From NCBI GenBank assembly GCA_937902275.1, contig CALFNW010000119.1, forward strand, positions 1-19,397: DNA of 19,397 bases. The letters run 5' to 3'. Position numbers and translations under genes: made by a program. The stretch is from UBA4717 sp002404395 (GTDB lineage Bacteria > Bacillota > Clostridia > Oscillospirales > CAG-272). The notes under the pieces were generated by a model. That model searched no databases. It had not been told where the DNA came from and saw nothing but the letters and a program-made list of their open reading frames with translations. Positions 1 to 7,746 of this stretch are shown piece after piece (the first letter of the stretch is position 1; each line of letters starts with the position of its first letter).

Positions 1-7
1 AAAGCGT

Positions 8-352
8 ATGAGCGAGGGTATTGAAAGCAAACTCGGCGCAATCCTTTCCGATCCTTCCGCGATGGCCGGGATAATGAACATAGTCAAGGGGCTGTCAGGC
101 GATACGAAACCGCATGAAGGCGGCGATACATATGAATCGAAAGCCGACGCCGACAAAAGCCGCGACAGCATACCGGCAGCCGTAAGTTATCCGGACATCA
201 GGCCAAAGCCGAAAGACTCGGCGAGAAATATCGGACTGCTGTGTGCGCTGCGCCCGTTTCTTTGCGAAGAGAGAGCCAAAAAGCTCGATGTAATTATTGA
301 AATAATGAAAATAGTCGATCTGACCGAACTATTCAAGGTGAAAGAGGAATAA
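8..352 (+). CDS. Small conserved-type protein of unknown function
   Basis: A 114-residue protein that I cannot assign to a named family. The N-terminal third is a short amphipathic stretch (SDPSAMAGIMNIVKGL, about residues 14-29). The middle (about 35-65) is polar and low in complexity, rich in D, K, S and E. The C-terminal part is hydrophobic and helical, containing the segment GLLCALRPFLCEERAKKLD. Clostridial genomes often carry small proteins of this style, with an 'L-ALRPFL-x-ERAKKLD' tail, next to a second small hydrophobic protein, as here; that comparison is from memory. The next gene starts 3 nt after this stop, so the two are almost certainly cotranscribed. Only 7 bases precede the ATG and they contain no stop, so the ribosome binding site is outside the window and an upstream start cannot be excluded. 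Confidence 0.7.
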   Translation: MSEGIESKLGAILSDPSAMAGIMNIVKGLSGDTKPHEGGDTYESKADADKSRDSIPAAVSYPDIRPKPKDSARNIGLLCALRPFLCEERAKKLDVIIEIMKIVDLTELFKVKEE

Positions 353-355
353 GGT

Positions 356-697
356 ATGTATGTACAGCCCGACGGCAGACAGATCCCGCGCAGATATGAC
401 GGACAGCTGAACAATTTTCAAAACGACTGCCGCACCGACCGCGCCGAATGTACAGATCATGGAGAGCGCAAAAGCAAACCTCGCCTGAGAGAGGGCAAAA
501 TCTACCGTTTCAGAAGCGGCGAATATCAGAAAAGTCACGGCAAAAAAGAACCGTGTCAGTCCGAGAAACACAAATTCGGCGGATCTACCGAGGAGCTTGT
601 CATCATCGGACTTATGACATTTCTCTATCTGGAGGGCGAAAAGACGCGCGATAATCTGCTGTTGATCGCCGCACTCGGATATCTGTTACTCAATTAA
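356..697 (+). CDS. Small protein with hydrophobic C-terminus, unknown function
   Basis: A 113-residue protein of unknown function. Residues 1-75 are strongly basic and polar, with three cysteines. The last 35 residues form a hydrophobic segment (EELVIIGLMTFLYLEGE followed by LLLIAALGYLLLN) that looks like a helical hairpin or membrane-associated tail with an acidic turn. The start is the ATG 3 nt after the preceding stop. A GAGGAA sequence inside the end of the preceding gene supplies the Shine-Dalgarno, about 7 nt away. Codon use resembles the neighbours, which supports real coding despite the unusual N-terminal composition. The gene ends at 697 and overlaps the convergent minus-strand gene (690-1502) by 8 bp. 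An open frame on the opposite strand here is hydrophobic but appears to be a shadow. Confidence 0.68.
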   Translation: MYVQPDGRQIPRRYDGQLNNFQNDCRTDRAECTDHGERKSKPRLREGKIYRFRSGEYQKSHGKKEPCQSEKHKFGGSTEELVIIGLMTFLYLEGEKTRDNLLLIAALGYLLLN

Positions 698-1502
698 GCG
701 ATGCGTCCGTAATGGCAAAGTCGCTAATTATAAAGCGGTACACGAGCTTATCGCCTACATAAGTAAATGCGCTCATCAGTATACCGGTATCGAGCGAAAG
801 ATAATACTCATCCTTCTGCTCGGGCAGGTCATATTCGACAACGACCTTATAAAAGCTTCCGCTTTCCGAAGTGACAAGCGAAACCTCGCATTTTGTGCCG
901 TCGTCATTCTCTGCCTCGGTCAACCGACTGCAAAGCGCAGTCAGCTCGGCAAGAGAGGGTATGCGGCAGTATGACTCGAAATCAAAACGATCGTTTACGC
1001 TGTAAACCACGCTTTTCAGATCGTTATTATTCTTTACGGTGATCGTTTCGCCGTCGCATACAATTGACTCGCTCAGGCGCTCTGCGCCGTCGGCGTCATA
1101 AGAAGTGCGTGCTATATTGAATTTTTCTCCGTTTTTTTCCGCGGTAAGCTTCGTAACTCTCGACTCACCTCCGAAATCGACCGTTTCTGCAGAGAGAGTA
1201 TACGCATCGGGGACAGACAGCGAAGCGATCACCGTCAAAAGCTCTTCGGGCGTCACCGAATATATAAGCCGATACTCCGGTTTCTCGTATTGTTCAAGGA
1301 GATTATCGATATCGGGAGATTCAGGCAAGTTATCGGTTTGATTCGTGTTCTTGTCAAATACCTCGAAAATGTTTATTATATTCAAATAATACATTCCGTA
1401 AATGATCGCTCCGAAAGCAACCGCAATCAAAAGTGTTGCCGCGAGCATTCCGAAAAATCCGCCCTGCTTTTTTGCGGGGCGTTTTTTGATTTTATCGTTC
1501 AC
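690..1502 (-). CDS. Membrane-anchored extracytoplasmic protein, unknown function
   Basis: A 270-residue protein with a basic N-terminus (KIKKRPAKK), one transmembrane segment at about residues 14-34 (MLAATLLIAVAFGAIIYGMY) and a predicted external domain of about 230 residues rich in beta-type sequence. The domain alternates phrases such as 'YTLSAETVDFGG' and 'YYLSLDTGILMSAFTYVGDK', reminiscent of LolA-like lipoprotein-carrier folds; this is a weak structural guess. The start is probably the GTG at 1502-1500: GAGGT lies 6 nt upstream, whereas an in-frame GTG at 1508 directly abuts that GAGGT and would be too close. It is the last gene of the minus-strand block, 40 bp after the TagO-like gene, so a cell-envelope role is plausible but unproven. 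Its 3' end overlaps the convergent gene. Confidence 0.75.
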   Translation of the reverse strand: MNDKIKKRPAKKQGGFFGMLAATLLIAVAFGAIIYGMYYLNIINIFEVFDKNTNQTDNLPESPDIDNLLEQYEKPEYRLIYSVTPEELLTVIASLSVPDAYTLSAETVDFGGESRVTKLTAEKNGEKFNIARTSYDADGAERLSESIVCDGETITVKNNNDLKSVVYSVNDRFDFESYCRIPSLAELTALCSRLTEAENDDGTKCEVSLVTSESGSFYKVVVEYDLPEQKDEYYLSLDTGILMSAFTYVGDKLVYRFIISDFAITDASLN

Positions 1503-1542
1503 AACCACACCTCTTCAAAAACTCTGAGAAAACAAACTTCGC

Positions 1543-2616
1543 TTACTTTTCGTCCTTTGACTTTTCGGATCCGACCTCGGTAGTAAATCCGAGTTTGGCG
1601 AGATCGGTAAATTTGGTCACAAGCAGATAGTAGACCGCCAGCACCGCAAGGCCGACCCCGAGTATCACAAGCGCGCCGACATTATTTCCCGACGAGAGCA
1701 TGACAGCCGCAAGTCCGAGCATTGCGCAGATCGCATAGATCGTGTACACGCTTTGCTTCTGGCTGAAGCCGAGCGCGATGAGCCTGTGGTGAAAATGCTT
1801 TTTGTCAGGCGAGAACGGGCTTTTATGATGCAAAAGGCGGCGGGTAAACGCCGTCGCGGTATCAAGCAGCGGCATACCGAATATTGCGATCGGGATCATG
1901 AACGACAGCACCGCGTGAAGTTTGAATACGCCCTCGACGGACATTACAGCTAAGGTAAAGCCGAGGAAGAGCGCGCCGGTGTCGCCCATAAAGATCTTGG
2001 CGGGATTTGAATTGAACGGCAAAAATCCTATGCAGGAGGCGGCAAGCACGGCGGTAACAAGCGCGCTTGCGGTATCTCCTTTGATCAGCATGATAAAGAA
2101 CAGTGACAGCGAACCGATCGCGCTCACTCCGCAGGCGAGCCCGTCCAAACCGTCAATCAAGTTTATTGCGTTGGTAAGTCCGACGATCCACAAAACGGTT
2201 ATCGGTATCGCAAGATATCCGAAATTTATATATTTGCCGAAAAGGTTTATAAAGTCCATGCGCACGCCGCACAGCACCGCGATCACTGCGGCAACTATCT
2301 GCGCAGCGAGTTTGGACCAGGCGTTAATCGCCTTGATATCGTCGATAATACCCACAATTACTATAAGCGTACCGCCGATATAGATCGCGGCAAGTCCGTG
2401 GCTCAGCTTTGAAAAGACAAGCGTAGATACCACAAACGCAAAATAGATGGCAAGCCCGCCGATACGCGGTATAGGCTTTGTGTGCATTCTGCGATTATCT
2501 CTCGGAACGTCTATCGCTCCGAGCTTATATGCAAGTGCGCGGACTGCCGGGGTAGTGGTAAAAGCAAGCAAGAGCGCGAAGATCACCGCGCAAATGCCGT
2601 GTATCCATTCATTCAT
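1543..2616 (-). CDS. tagO: Undecaprenyl-phosphate GlcNAc-1-phosphate transferase (TagO/WecA family)
   Basis: A polytopic membrane enzyme of 357 residues in the MraY/WecA/TagO superfamily. It transfers a sugar-1-phosphate (usually GlcNAc-1-P from UDP-GlcNAc) to undecaprenyl phosphate on the inner face of the membrane, the first step of teichoic acid or surface polysaccharide synthesis. Visible family motifs, in order: the DD pair in GIIDDIKAINAW (about 89-100), NAINLIDGLDGLACG (149-163), the metal/substrate loop NPAKIFMGDTGA (204-215), and the HFHHRL signature (274-279) that marks WecA/TagO-type enzymes rather than MraY. About ten hydrophobic segments are present. AAGGAA sits about 9 nt before the ATG. 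It lies 37 bp downstream of trpS. The donor sugar cannot be read from sequence, so the symbol denotes the family role. Confidence 0.9.
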   Translation of the reverse strand: MNEWIHGICAVIFALLLAFTTTPAVRALAYKLGAIDVPRDNRRMHTKPIPRIGGLAIYFAFVVSTLVFSKLSHGLAAIYIGGTLIVIVGIIDDIKAINAWSKLAAQIVAAVIAVLCGVRMDFINLFGKYINFGYLAIPITVLWIVGLTNAINLIDGLDGLACGVSAIGSLSLFFIMLIKGDTASALVTAVLAASCIGFLPFNSNPAKIFMGDTGALFLGFTLAVMSVEGVFKLHAVLSFMIPIAIFGMPLLDTATAFTRRLLHHKSPFSPDKKHFHHRLIALGFSQKQSVYTIYAICAMLGLAAVMLSSGNNVGALVILGVGLAVLAVYYLLVTKFTDLAKLGFTTEVGSEKSKDEK

Positions 2617-2653
2617 CGGTACTTATTCCTTACTTTTCAAAAATCGTGAGCGA

Positions 2654-3661
2654 TCAGAGCTTTATGAAGCCGACTTTCTTCTGGACCTTGGAAAGTGTCC
2701 TTGCGGCAATCGCATATGCTTGTCCGGCATTTTCGCGCATGATCGACTCAAGATACGCCTTGTCTGCGATCAGGCGCTCAAATTCGCTCTTTACCGGTGC
2801 GAGCGAATCCGCACAGGCTTCGCCTACGGCAAGCTTGAATTCGCCGTAACCCTTGCCCTCAAACTCACGCTCGGATTCTTCGATCGTTTTCCCGGTGAAA
2901 GCCGAATAAATGGTAAGCAGATTATTGATCCCATCCTTACCCTGCGCATACTTTACTACCGTATCGGAGTCGGTGACGGCACGTTTGAATTTGCGGATTA
3001 TCGCATCCTTGGTATCAAGTATGCGCACGACCGCATTTTCGTTAGCGTCGGACTTGCTCATCTTCTTATCCGGCTCGGCAAGCGACATGATCTTCGCGCC
3101 GTTTTCCGGAATATATGCTTCCGGTACCGTAAAGGTCTCTCCGTATACGGAGTTGAAGCGCACAGCAATATCGCGGGTGATCTCAAGATGCTGCTTCTGG
3201 TCTATTCCCACCGGTACTATATCGGTACGGTAAAGCAGGATATCCGCTGCCATAAGCGTCGGATAAGTAAAGAGACCGGCATTGATATTGTCGGCATTCT
3301 TTGCGCTTTTATCCTTGAACTGAGTCATACGTGAAAGTTCGCCGAACATCGTATAGCAATTCAGGATCCATGCAAGTTCGGCGTGACAGGGGACGTGGCT
3401 CTGTACGTAGAGGATGTTCTTTTTCGGATCAAGTCCCGCGGCTATGTAAAGCGCGAGGGTTTCGTAGGTACGCCGTCTCAGCTCGGCCGGATTCTGTCTT
3501 ACCGTGATCGCGTGTTCGTCAACTACGCAATAAAGGCAATTGAAGTCGTCCTGAAAACGCGGGAAGTTGCGTATCGCACCGAGGTAATTGCCGATAGTGA
3601 GGTTACCGCTGGGCTGAACGCCCGAAAATATAGTTTTTTTATCCTTAGAAAATTCTGCCAT
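2654..3661 (-). CDS. trpS: Tryptophanyl-tRNA synthetase
   Basis: A class I aminoacyl-tRNA synthetase that charges tRNA-Trp in the cytoplasm. The 335-residue length is normal for bacterial TrpS. Motifs: FSGVQPSGNLTIGNYLGA (12-29) contains the HIGH-equivalent TIGN; the KMSKS loop is intact (200-204, in DKKMSKSDAN); VGIDQKQHLE (151-160) is the typical tRNA/dimer segment. Start choice: an ATG four codons upstream (3673-3671) would add MEII, but the bases between the two ATGs contain GGAG placed 6 nt before the second ATG. The second start also gives the usual short TrpS N-terminus, MAEFSKDKK. A 6-bp hairpin preceded by seven T ends exactly 12 nt before this ATG (see separate entry). No T-box leader was seen. 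Probably read through from, or together with, the upstream aminotransferase, 167 bp away. Confidence 0.95.
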   Translation of the reverse strand: MAEFSKDKKTIFSGVQPSGNLTIGNYLGAIRNFPRFQDDFNCLYCVVDEHAITVRQNPAELRRRTYETLALYIAAGLDPKKNILYVQSHVPCHAELAWILNCYTMFGELSRMTQFKDKSAKNADNINAGLFTYPTLMAADILLYRTDIVPVGIDQKQHLEITRDIAVRFNSVYGETFTVPEAYIPENGAKIMSLAEPDKKMSKSDANENAVVRILDTKDAIIRKFKRAVTDSDTVVKYAQGKDGINNLLTIYSAFTGKTIEESEREFEGKGYGEFKLAVGEACADSLAPVKSEFERLIADKAYLESIMRENAGQAYAIAARTLSKVQKKVGFIKL

Positions 3662-3698
3662 AATGATCTCCATGCCGCGTCAGCGCGGCTCAAAAAAA
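3662..3698 (-). promoter_or_regulatory. T-tract/hairpin initiation leader of trpS
   Basis: Read on the minus strand: seven T (3698-3692), GA, then a perfect 6-bp stem GCCGCG/CGCGGC with a CTGA loop (3689-3674), then 12 nt (ATGGAGATCATT) and the trpS ATG. The spacing matches the leaders of the aminopeptidase, ACP and gdpP genes. The stem sequence differs from the GTCGGC copies but keeps its pairing, suggesting that structure matters. A GGAG in the 12-nt window can act as Shine-Dalgarno. The T tract precedes the hairpin, so this is not an intrinsic terminator. The function is inferred. Confidence 0.6.
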
Positions 3699-3828
3699 TT
3701 AACGTAAACTTTAGATCCGGCTTTGCATAATTCGAACGCGAGACCCGAGATCGCACCCGAGCAAGGCGGAGCTTCGCGCTTCATGTCAGCAATGCCGATC
3801 CAAATAATGCTGTTTTTCCGAACGCGTC

Positions 3829-5022
3829 TTACTTATTCACAAATTCACGAACCGCTTCGCCGAGTAGCTTCACACCCTCGATTATCTGCTCATCGGACGG
3901 AGTGGAATAATTCAGCCTGAAAGAGCGGGTCGAAGAAGCAGTGTCGCAATTGAAAGCGGTGCCCGGAACGACCGCGACCTTTTTCGCGATCGCCGCTTTG
4001 GCAAATTCGGCGCCGTCATAGCCCTCGGGAAGCGTGCACCAGATAAAAAGTCCGCCTTCGGGACGGGTGAACTTTACAAAAGCCGGCATCTCTTTTTCAA
4101 GCTCGGCAAGCATAAGTGAGCATTTATGACGGTAGAGAGCGTTTATGCCTGCGATATGCGAGTCAAGGTCGCACTCGGTCATATATCTGAAACAAAGCAT
4201 CTGGAAGAAAATGTTTGTATGCACATCTTCGACCTGTTTTGCCACAACCATCTTTGAAACGATCTCCGAAGGAGCGCACACAAATCCTACGCGCATACCC
4301 GACGAAAGGATCTTGGAAAAAGAGCCGCAATAGATCACGAGTCCTTCGGTATCCATACTTTTGAGCGTCGGTATATCTTTGCCGGCAAAACGAAGTTCTC
4401 CGTAAGGATTGTCTTCAAGTATCGGCACGCCGAAGCGTTTTGCAATGTCGTATATGCGGCGGCGCTTTTCAAACGACGTTGTAATACCGCCGGGATTCTG
4501 GAAAGTCGGTATGAGATAGATGAGCTTCACATTCGGAGTGGTTTCAAGCGTACGTTCAAGCGCATCGGGATCTATTCCGTCATCGTCAAGCTCGACGCCG
4601 ACCGGCACGGCTCCGTTGGATCTGAAAGCGTTCAGCGCGCCGATAAACGTGGGATTTTCGCAGATCACCGCGTCGCCCTCGTTGCAAAGTGCTTTGCAGG
4701 CAAGCTCGATTCCCTGCTGGCCGCCCGAAACTATTATCGTCGAATCGTTTTCTCCGCCGATGTCAAAGCGCGATTTCAGGCGTTTCGCCACCGCTTCGCG
4801 AAGCGGCGGATAGCCCTCGGTGATGTTGTACTGAAGCGCAGCTTCGGGAGAATCTGCAAAGATCTCAGCCGAAAGCGCGGCAAGCTCCTTTACGGGAAAA
4901 CTTTCGGGAGCGGGGTTGCCTGCCGCAAAAGAAATTATCGAAGGGTCCGTAAGACTTTTGAATATCTCGCGTATCGCCGAAGGCTTGAGCGATGCGAGTT
5001 TATTTGAAAATTTGTATTCCAT
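3829..5022 (-). CDS. PLP-dependent class I/II aminotransferase (aminoadipate/aromatic type)
   Basis: A fold-type I aminotransferase of 397 residues, of the group annotated as 2-aminoadipate (LysN-like), valine-pyruvate or multi-substrate aromatic aminotransferase. Visible: N-terminal ISFAAGNPAPESFP (30-43), QYNITEGYPPLREAVAKRL (64-82), the NPGG segment (176-179), the cofactor aspartate and tyrosine in EDNPYGEL (203-210), the Schiff-base lysine in CGSFSKILSSGMRVGF (K237), and a C-terminal RSFRLNYS with the likely carboxylate-binding Arg. There is no GntR DNA-binding domain, so it is not a MocR regulator. The start is taken at the second ATG (5022), 7 nt after GAGGT; the ATG at 5028 is only 1 nt from that GAGGT. 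It has its own strong promoter. The exact substrate cannot be told from sequence. Confidence 0.9.
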   Translation of the reverse strand: MEYKFSNKLASLKPSAIREIFKSLTDPSIISFAAGNPAPESFPVKELAALSAEIFADSPEAALQYNITEGYPPLREAVAKRLKSRFDIGGENDSTIIVSGGQQGIELACKALCNEGDAVICENPTFIGALNAFRSNGAVPVGVELDDDGIDPDALERTLETTPNVKLIYLIPTFQNPGGITTSFEKRRRIYDIAKRFGVPILEDNPYGELRFAGKDIPTLKSMDTEGLVIYCGSFSKILSSGMRVGFVCAPSEIVSKMVVAKQVEDVHTNIFFQMLCFRYMTECDLDSHIAGINALYRHKCSLMLAELEKEMPAFVKFTRPEGGLFIWCTLPEGYDGAEFAKAAIAKKVAVVPGTAFNCDTASSTRSFRLNYSTPSDEQIIEGVKLLGEAVREFVNK

Positions 5023-5035
5023 GATCATGACCTCT

Positions 5036-5049
5036 GCGCAGAACTGCGC
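5036..5049 (-). promoter_or_regulatory. Hairpin abutting the aminotransferase Shine-Dalgarno
   Basis: On the minus strand a GCGCA/TGCGC stem with a GTTC loop follows a T-rich stretch and ends 13 nt before the chosen ATG, directly against the AGAGGT Shine-Dalgarno. The layout resembles the T-tract/hairpin leaders of trpS, the aminopeptidase and the ACP, but the stem sequence is different and a normal Shine-Dalgarno is present. It may be a distant relative of that element or a coincidence. Confidence 0.35.
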
Positions 5050-5070
5050 AAAATAAAATATTATATTGCA

Positions 5071-5099
5071 ATTATATCATACAAACTTCACGGTTTCAA
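5071..5099 (-). promoter_or_regulatory. Sigma-A promoter of the aminotransferase gene
   Basis: On the minus strand, TTGAAA (5099-5094), a 17-nt spacer and a perfect TATAAT (5076-5071) lie about 50 nt upstream of the start codon. It is arranged back to back with the plus-strand promoter at 5118-5146. Confidence 0.8.
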
Positions 5100-5117
5100 G
5101 TGTTTTAACAAAATATC

Positions 5118-5146
5118 TTGAAATCGGTCGATCGTTGTGCTATAAT
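5118..5146 (+). promoter_or_regulatory. Sigma-A promoter of the 5203-5883 gene and downstream genes
   Basis: TTGAAA (5118-5123), a 17-nt spacer and TATAAT (5141-5146), 56 nt before the ATG at 5203. The -35 boxes of this promoter and the divergent minus-strand one are only 18 bp apart, so they could share a regulator. Confidence 0.8.
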
Positions 5147-5202
5147 AAATTGTCAATGAGCTGCCCGAAAGCATGGCACGAAACCGATCAGGAGGTACAC
5201 GA

Positions 5203-5883
5203 ATGGAAGAATCAGCCGCATTTTCCGACGGCGACTACGGACGCGACTTAAAAGAATCATCGAATTGCCGAAAGCGTTTCGGCATAAAATTTATCGTGCG
5301 CGCATTTTTCATTCTGCTGATAATACTTGTTTATTTATTGCTCTTCGGCAGAATGGCGCTTGCAAAAGAACGCGGAATAATGAAAAAATACATAACCGAT
5401 GCCGAAGGCGCCGGGCTTGTGCTCAACACTCAGAAGCTTGACGAAAACATTGACGAAGACGGCAAGTATTATATTTCGCGCCCCACCATATGCTTTGAAG
5501 AATCAAGACTTGAGATCACCGTCAGATACAACAACAGCGTATTCGACACCCTGCGCGCCGCCTACGGAGACGTACCGACAGTCGGTGAGACCTTTGTTTT
5601 TATGCTGTCAGACGATTCGGGGAATGTTTACGACTCCTACCGATACGCCGAATCATCGAACATGATCTACAATTTCAGACGTGTTATTTTTGACGATATT
5701 GATTATAAAGCGGCAAATAAGCTGTACCTGACCGTGTTTTATATCGACGACGCTACCGATTCGTCACCGATGACCGTAAGCTTCAAGGTTTACGACGCTG
5801 ACAGCGAGCTTCTAAAGGACGATTCAAAAACAGCTGATTACACCGCGCTCAAAAACAGCCCTGTTTACAGATGGGGCGAATAA
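5203..5883 (+). CDS. Single-pass membrane protein, unknown function
   Basis: A 226-residue protein that I do not recognise. Residues 1-26 are polar and probably cytoplasmic. Residues 27-49 (FGIKFIVRAFFILLIILVYL onward) form a clear transmembrane helix. The remaining 175 residues are probably extracytoplasmic and beta-rich, with many Asp and Tyr residues (for example YNNSVFDTLRAAYGD and VFYIDDATDSSPMTVSFKVY), in the style of a sandwich-like domain. There is no lipobox and no catalytic motif. The start is the ATG preceded by AGGAGGT at 6 nt; an in-frame ATG at 5173 has no such site. It is first behind the promoter at 5118-5146 and ends 52 bp before the aminopeptidase start, so they probably share a transcript. 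Confidence 0.78.
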   Translation: MEESAAFSDGDYGRDLKESSNCRKRFGIKFIVRAFFILLIILVYLLLFGRMALAKERGIMKKYITDAEGAGLVLNTQKLDENIDEDGKYYISRPTICFEESRLEITVRYNNSVFDTLRAAYGDVPTVGETFVFMLSDDSGNVYDSYRYAESSNMIYNFRRVIFDDIDYKAANKLYLTVFYIDDATDSSPMTVSFKVYDADSELLKDDSKTADYTALKNSPVYRWGE

Positions 5884-5899
5884 ACAAATTTACCGATCG

Positions 5900-5935
5900 T
5901 TTTTTTGAGTCGGCTCCGCCGACATGGAAATCACT
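5900..5935 (+). promoter_or_regulatory. T-tract/hairpin initiation leader of the aminopeptidase gene
   Basis: Seven T (5900-5906), GA, then the perfect 6-bp stem-loop GTCGGC-TCC-GCCGAC (5909-5923), then 12 nt (ATGGAAATCACT) and ATG at 5936. No GAGGT-type Shine-Dalgarno is present; the only candidate is the weak GGAA inside the 12 nt. The architecture is nearly identical to the ACP leader at 9698-9732. Confidence 0.62.
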
Positions 5936-7717
5936 ATGGTTAATGAAGTTATCACAAAAAGACTTGAAACTCTGCGCGCCAACATGAAGCGCGATTCGGT
6001 CGACGTTTGCCTTATTCCCTCCGAGGACTGTCACCTTTCGGAATATGTAGCGGACGCTTTCAAGCTCCGCGCCTATTTTTCGGGTTTTACGGGTTCGGCG
6101 GGCAAGCTGATCGTCACCGCCGACAGCGGATACCTGTTTGCCGACGGACGTTATTTTTTGCAAGCCGAACGACAGATCGAAGGCACCGGTCTCACTCTCG
6201 TACGGATCGGAGTTGCGGGAGAGCCGACAGTTACCGAGCTGTGCGCAAAATTACTTGCAAACGGCGGAGTGATTTTCGCTGACGGCACGCGCCTCAGCGC
6301 CGCATACGCCGAGGAACTTGAAAAAGCCTTGAAAGCAAAAGGGGCGCGGCTGAAGCTTTCGGGAACCACGGTTTCGGACTCTGCCGAGATGCCGCCGCAG
6401 GAATTTTCCCATGTGCGGGCGCTTCCCGCTTCGATCACCGGGCGCACCTGCGCCGAAAAGCTTTCGGATGTGCGCAAAGTGATGGCGGAAAACGATTCAA
6501 ACATATATATGAGCGCTTCGCTTGAAGAAAACGCATGGCTTTATAACCTGCGCGGAAGCGACATTGAAGATACTCCCGTTTTTTATTCATACAGTATAAT
6601 TACCGAGCACGAAGCTTATCTTTTCGCCGATCCCTGCGCCGTGTCCGCGGTAAAGAAGGAGCTTGCGGAAGCGGGAGTAACGCTTATGCCATACTCGCCG
6701 CAGGTACTTGAAGAAACGATCGCTTCATTTTCGGACGGCAGATTTATCATTGACAAATCAATGTTAAACGCTTCGATGGTCGCAGCGATCCCGAGATCCG
6801 CAAAGATCGTCGAAAAATCCGGTATCATTACTGCGCTTAAAGCCGTAAAGAATCCCATTGAGATCGAAAACACCGGGCGTGTTCATCTGCTTGACGGCGT
6901 GGCGGTCGCGCGCTTTATGCGCTTCATCAAAACTGCCGACACACGCGCACTTGACGAATATACCGCAGGTGAAAAGCTTGAAGATTACCGTAAGCTTTGC
7001 GCCGATTATCACGGCCCGAGCTTCGGCACGATCTGCGCATACGGAGCCAATGCCGCAATGATGCATTATTCCGCGCCCGCATCGGGCTCGGCGCGCCTTG
7101 ACCCGGGCGCCATGCTGCTTGTCGATTCCGGCGGACAGTACGAGGGTGGAACCACCGATATCACACGTATGTTCGCACTCGGAAATATCTCGGAGGAGAT
7201 CAAGAAAAGCTACACCGCCGTATGCGTCTCCATGCTCAGACTTCAAAGCGCAGTCTTTCTCAAAGGAACAAAATGCGCCTCGCTCGATATGCTGGCGCGG
7301 CAGCCGATCTGGCAGCTCGGCATTGACTATCGCTGCGGAACCGGTCACGGCATCGGCTATATGCTTTGCGTTCATGAGGGTCCGAACCGCATACATTATT
7401 CAAACGTAAAAGGCGAGATCGAACCCGGCATGATCACTTCCGACGAACCGGGCATATATATCGACGGCAAATACGGCATACGTATCGAAAACGAAATTCT
7501 CTGCACCGAAGCCTTTGAAAACGAATACGGCAGTTTCAGACGTTTTGAGCCTGTTACCGTTTGCCCGATCGATCTTGACGCGATAGATCCGTCGCTTATG
7601 GACGAATCGGACCGCGCCGCTCTTAACGCTTATCACAGATTTGTTTATAAAAGCCTCGCTCCGCTTATGGACGAAAGCGAGCGCGTATGGCTTGCGGAAT
7701 ACACACGCGAAATATAA
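5936..7717 (+). CDS. Xaa-Pro aminopeptidase (M24B metallopeptidase)
   Basis: A large aminopeptidase P-type enzyme of 593 residues, close to the usual ~600 of the three-domain form. It removes N-terminal residues that precede proline and is expected to act in the cytoplasm with two metal ions. The N-terminal creatinase-like domains (about 1-310) include FSGFTGSAGKLIVT and LFADGRYFLQAERQ. The C-terminal catalytic pita-bread domain has all five metal ligands: D397 and D408 in VDSGGQYEGGTTDITRMF, H471 in GTGHGIGYM, E504 in SDEPGIYI and E518 in IRIENEIL. An upstream in-frame ATG (5924) would add MEIT. I prefer 5936 because MVNEVITKRLETLR is the normal family start and because the same decoy ATG recurs before trpS and the ACP. 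The 3' end lies 29 bp before the acyl-CoA synthetase. Confidence 0.93.
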   Translation: MVNEVITKRLETLRANMKRDSVDVCLIPSEDCHLSEYVADAFKLRAYFSGFTGSAGKLIVTADSGYLFADGRYFLQAERQIEGTGLTLVRIGVAGEPTVTELCAKLLANGGVIFADGTRLSAAYAEELEKALKAKGARLKLSGTTVSDSAEMPPQEFSHVRALPASITGRTCAEKLSDVRKVMAENDSNIYMSASLEENAWLYNLRGSDIEDTPVFYSYSIITEHEAYLFADPCAVSAVKKELAEAGVTLMPYSPQVLEETIASFSDGRFIIDKSMLNASMVAAIPRSAKIVEKSGIITALKAVKNPIEIENTGRVHLLDGVAVARFMRFIKTADTRALDEYTAGEKLEDYRKLCADYHGPSFGTICAYGANAAMMHYSAPASGSARLDPGAMLLVDSGGQYEGGTTDITRMFALGNISEEIKKSYTAVCVSMLRLQSAVFLKGTKCASLDMLARQPIWQLGIDYRCGTGHGIGYMLCVHEGPNRIHYSNVKGEIEPGMITSDEPGIYIDGKYGIRIENEILCTEAFENEYGSFRRFEPVTVCPIDLDAIDPSLMDESDRAALNAYHRFVYKSLAPLMDESERVWLAEYTREI

Positions 7718-7746
7718 AAGAGAGCTTTTCGGTCACGAGGTCACAT

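Noticed and set aside
329..571. Hydrophobic minus-strand frame opposite the second small gene
   Set aside because: It lies antisense to a better-supported frame that has a Shine-Dalgarno and neighbour-like codon use; the hydrophobicity is explained by the complementary strand of polar codons.
2447..3334. Long plus-strand open frame antisense to the tagO and trpS genes
   Set aside because: It covers recognisable enzymes on the other strand, has no Shine-Dalgarno and shows no family motif; a shadow of biased codon use.
3739..3756. GTTCGAAT-like sequence resembling a tRNA T-loop (minus strand)
   Set aside because: No acceptor, D or anticodon stem can be built around it.
3662..3828. T-box or other riboswitch upstream of trpS
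   Set aside because: The 167-nt region lacks the T-box antiterminator consensus and a terminator/antiterminator pair, and is short for a T-box leader. Only the short hairpin leader is visible.
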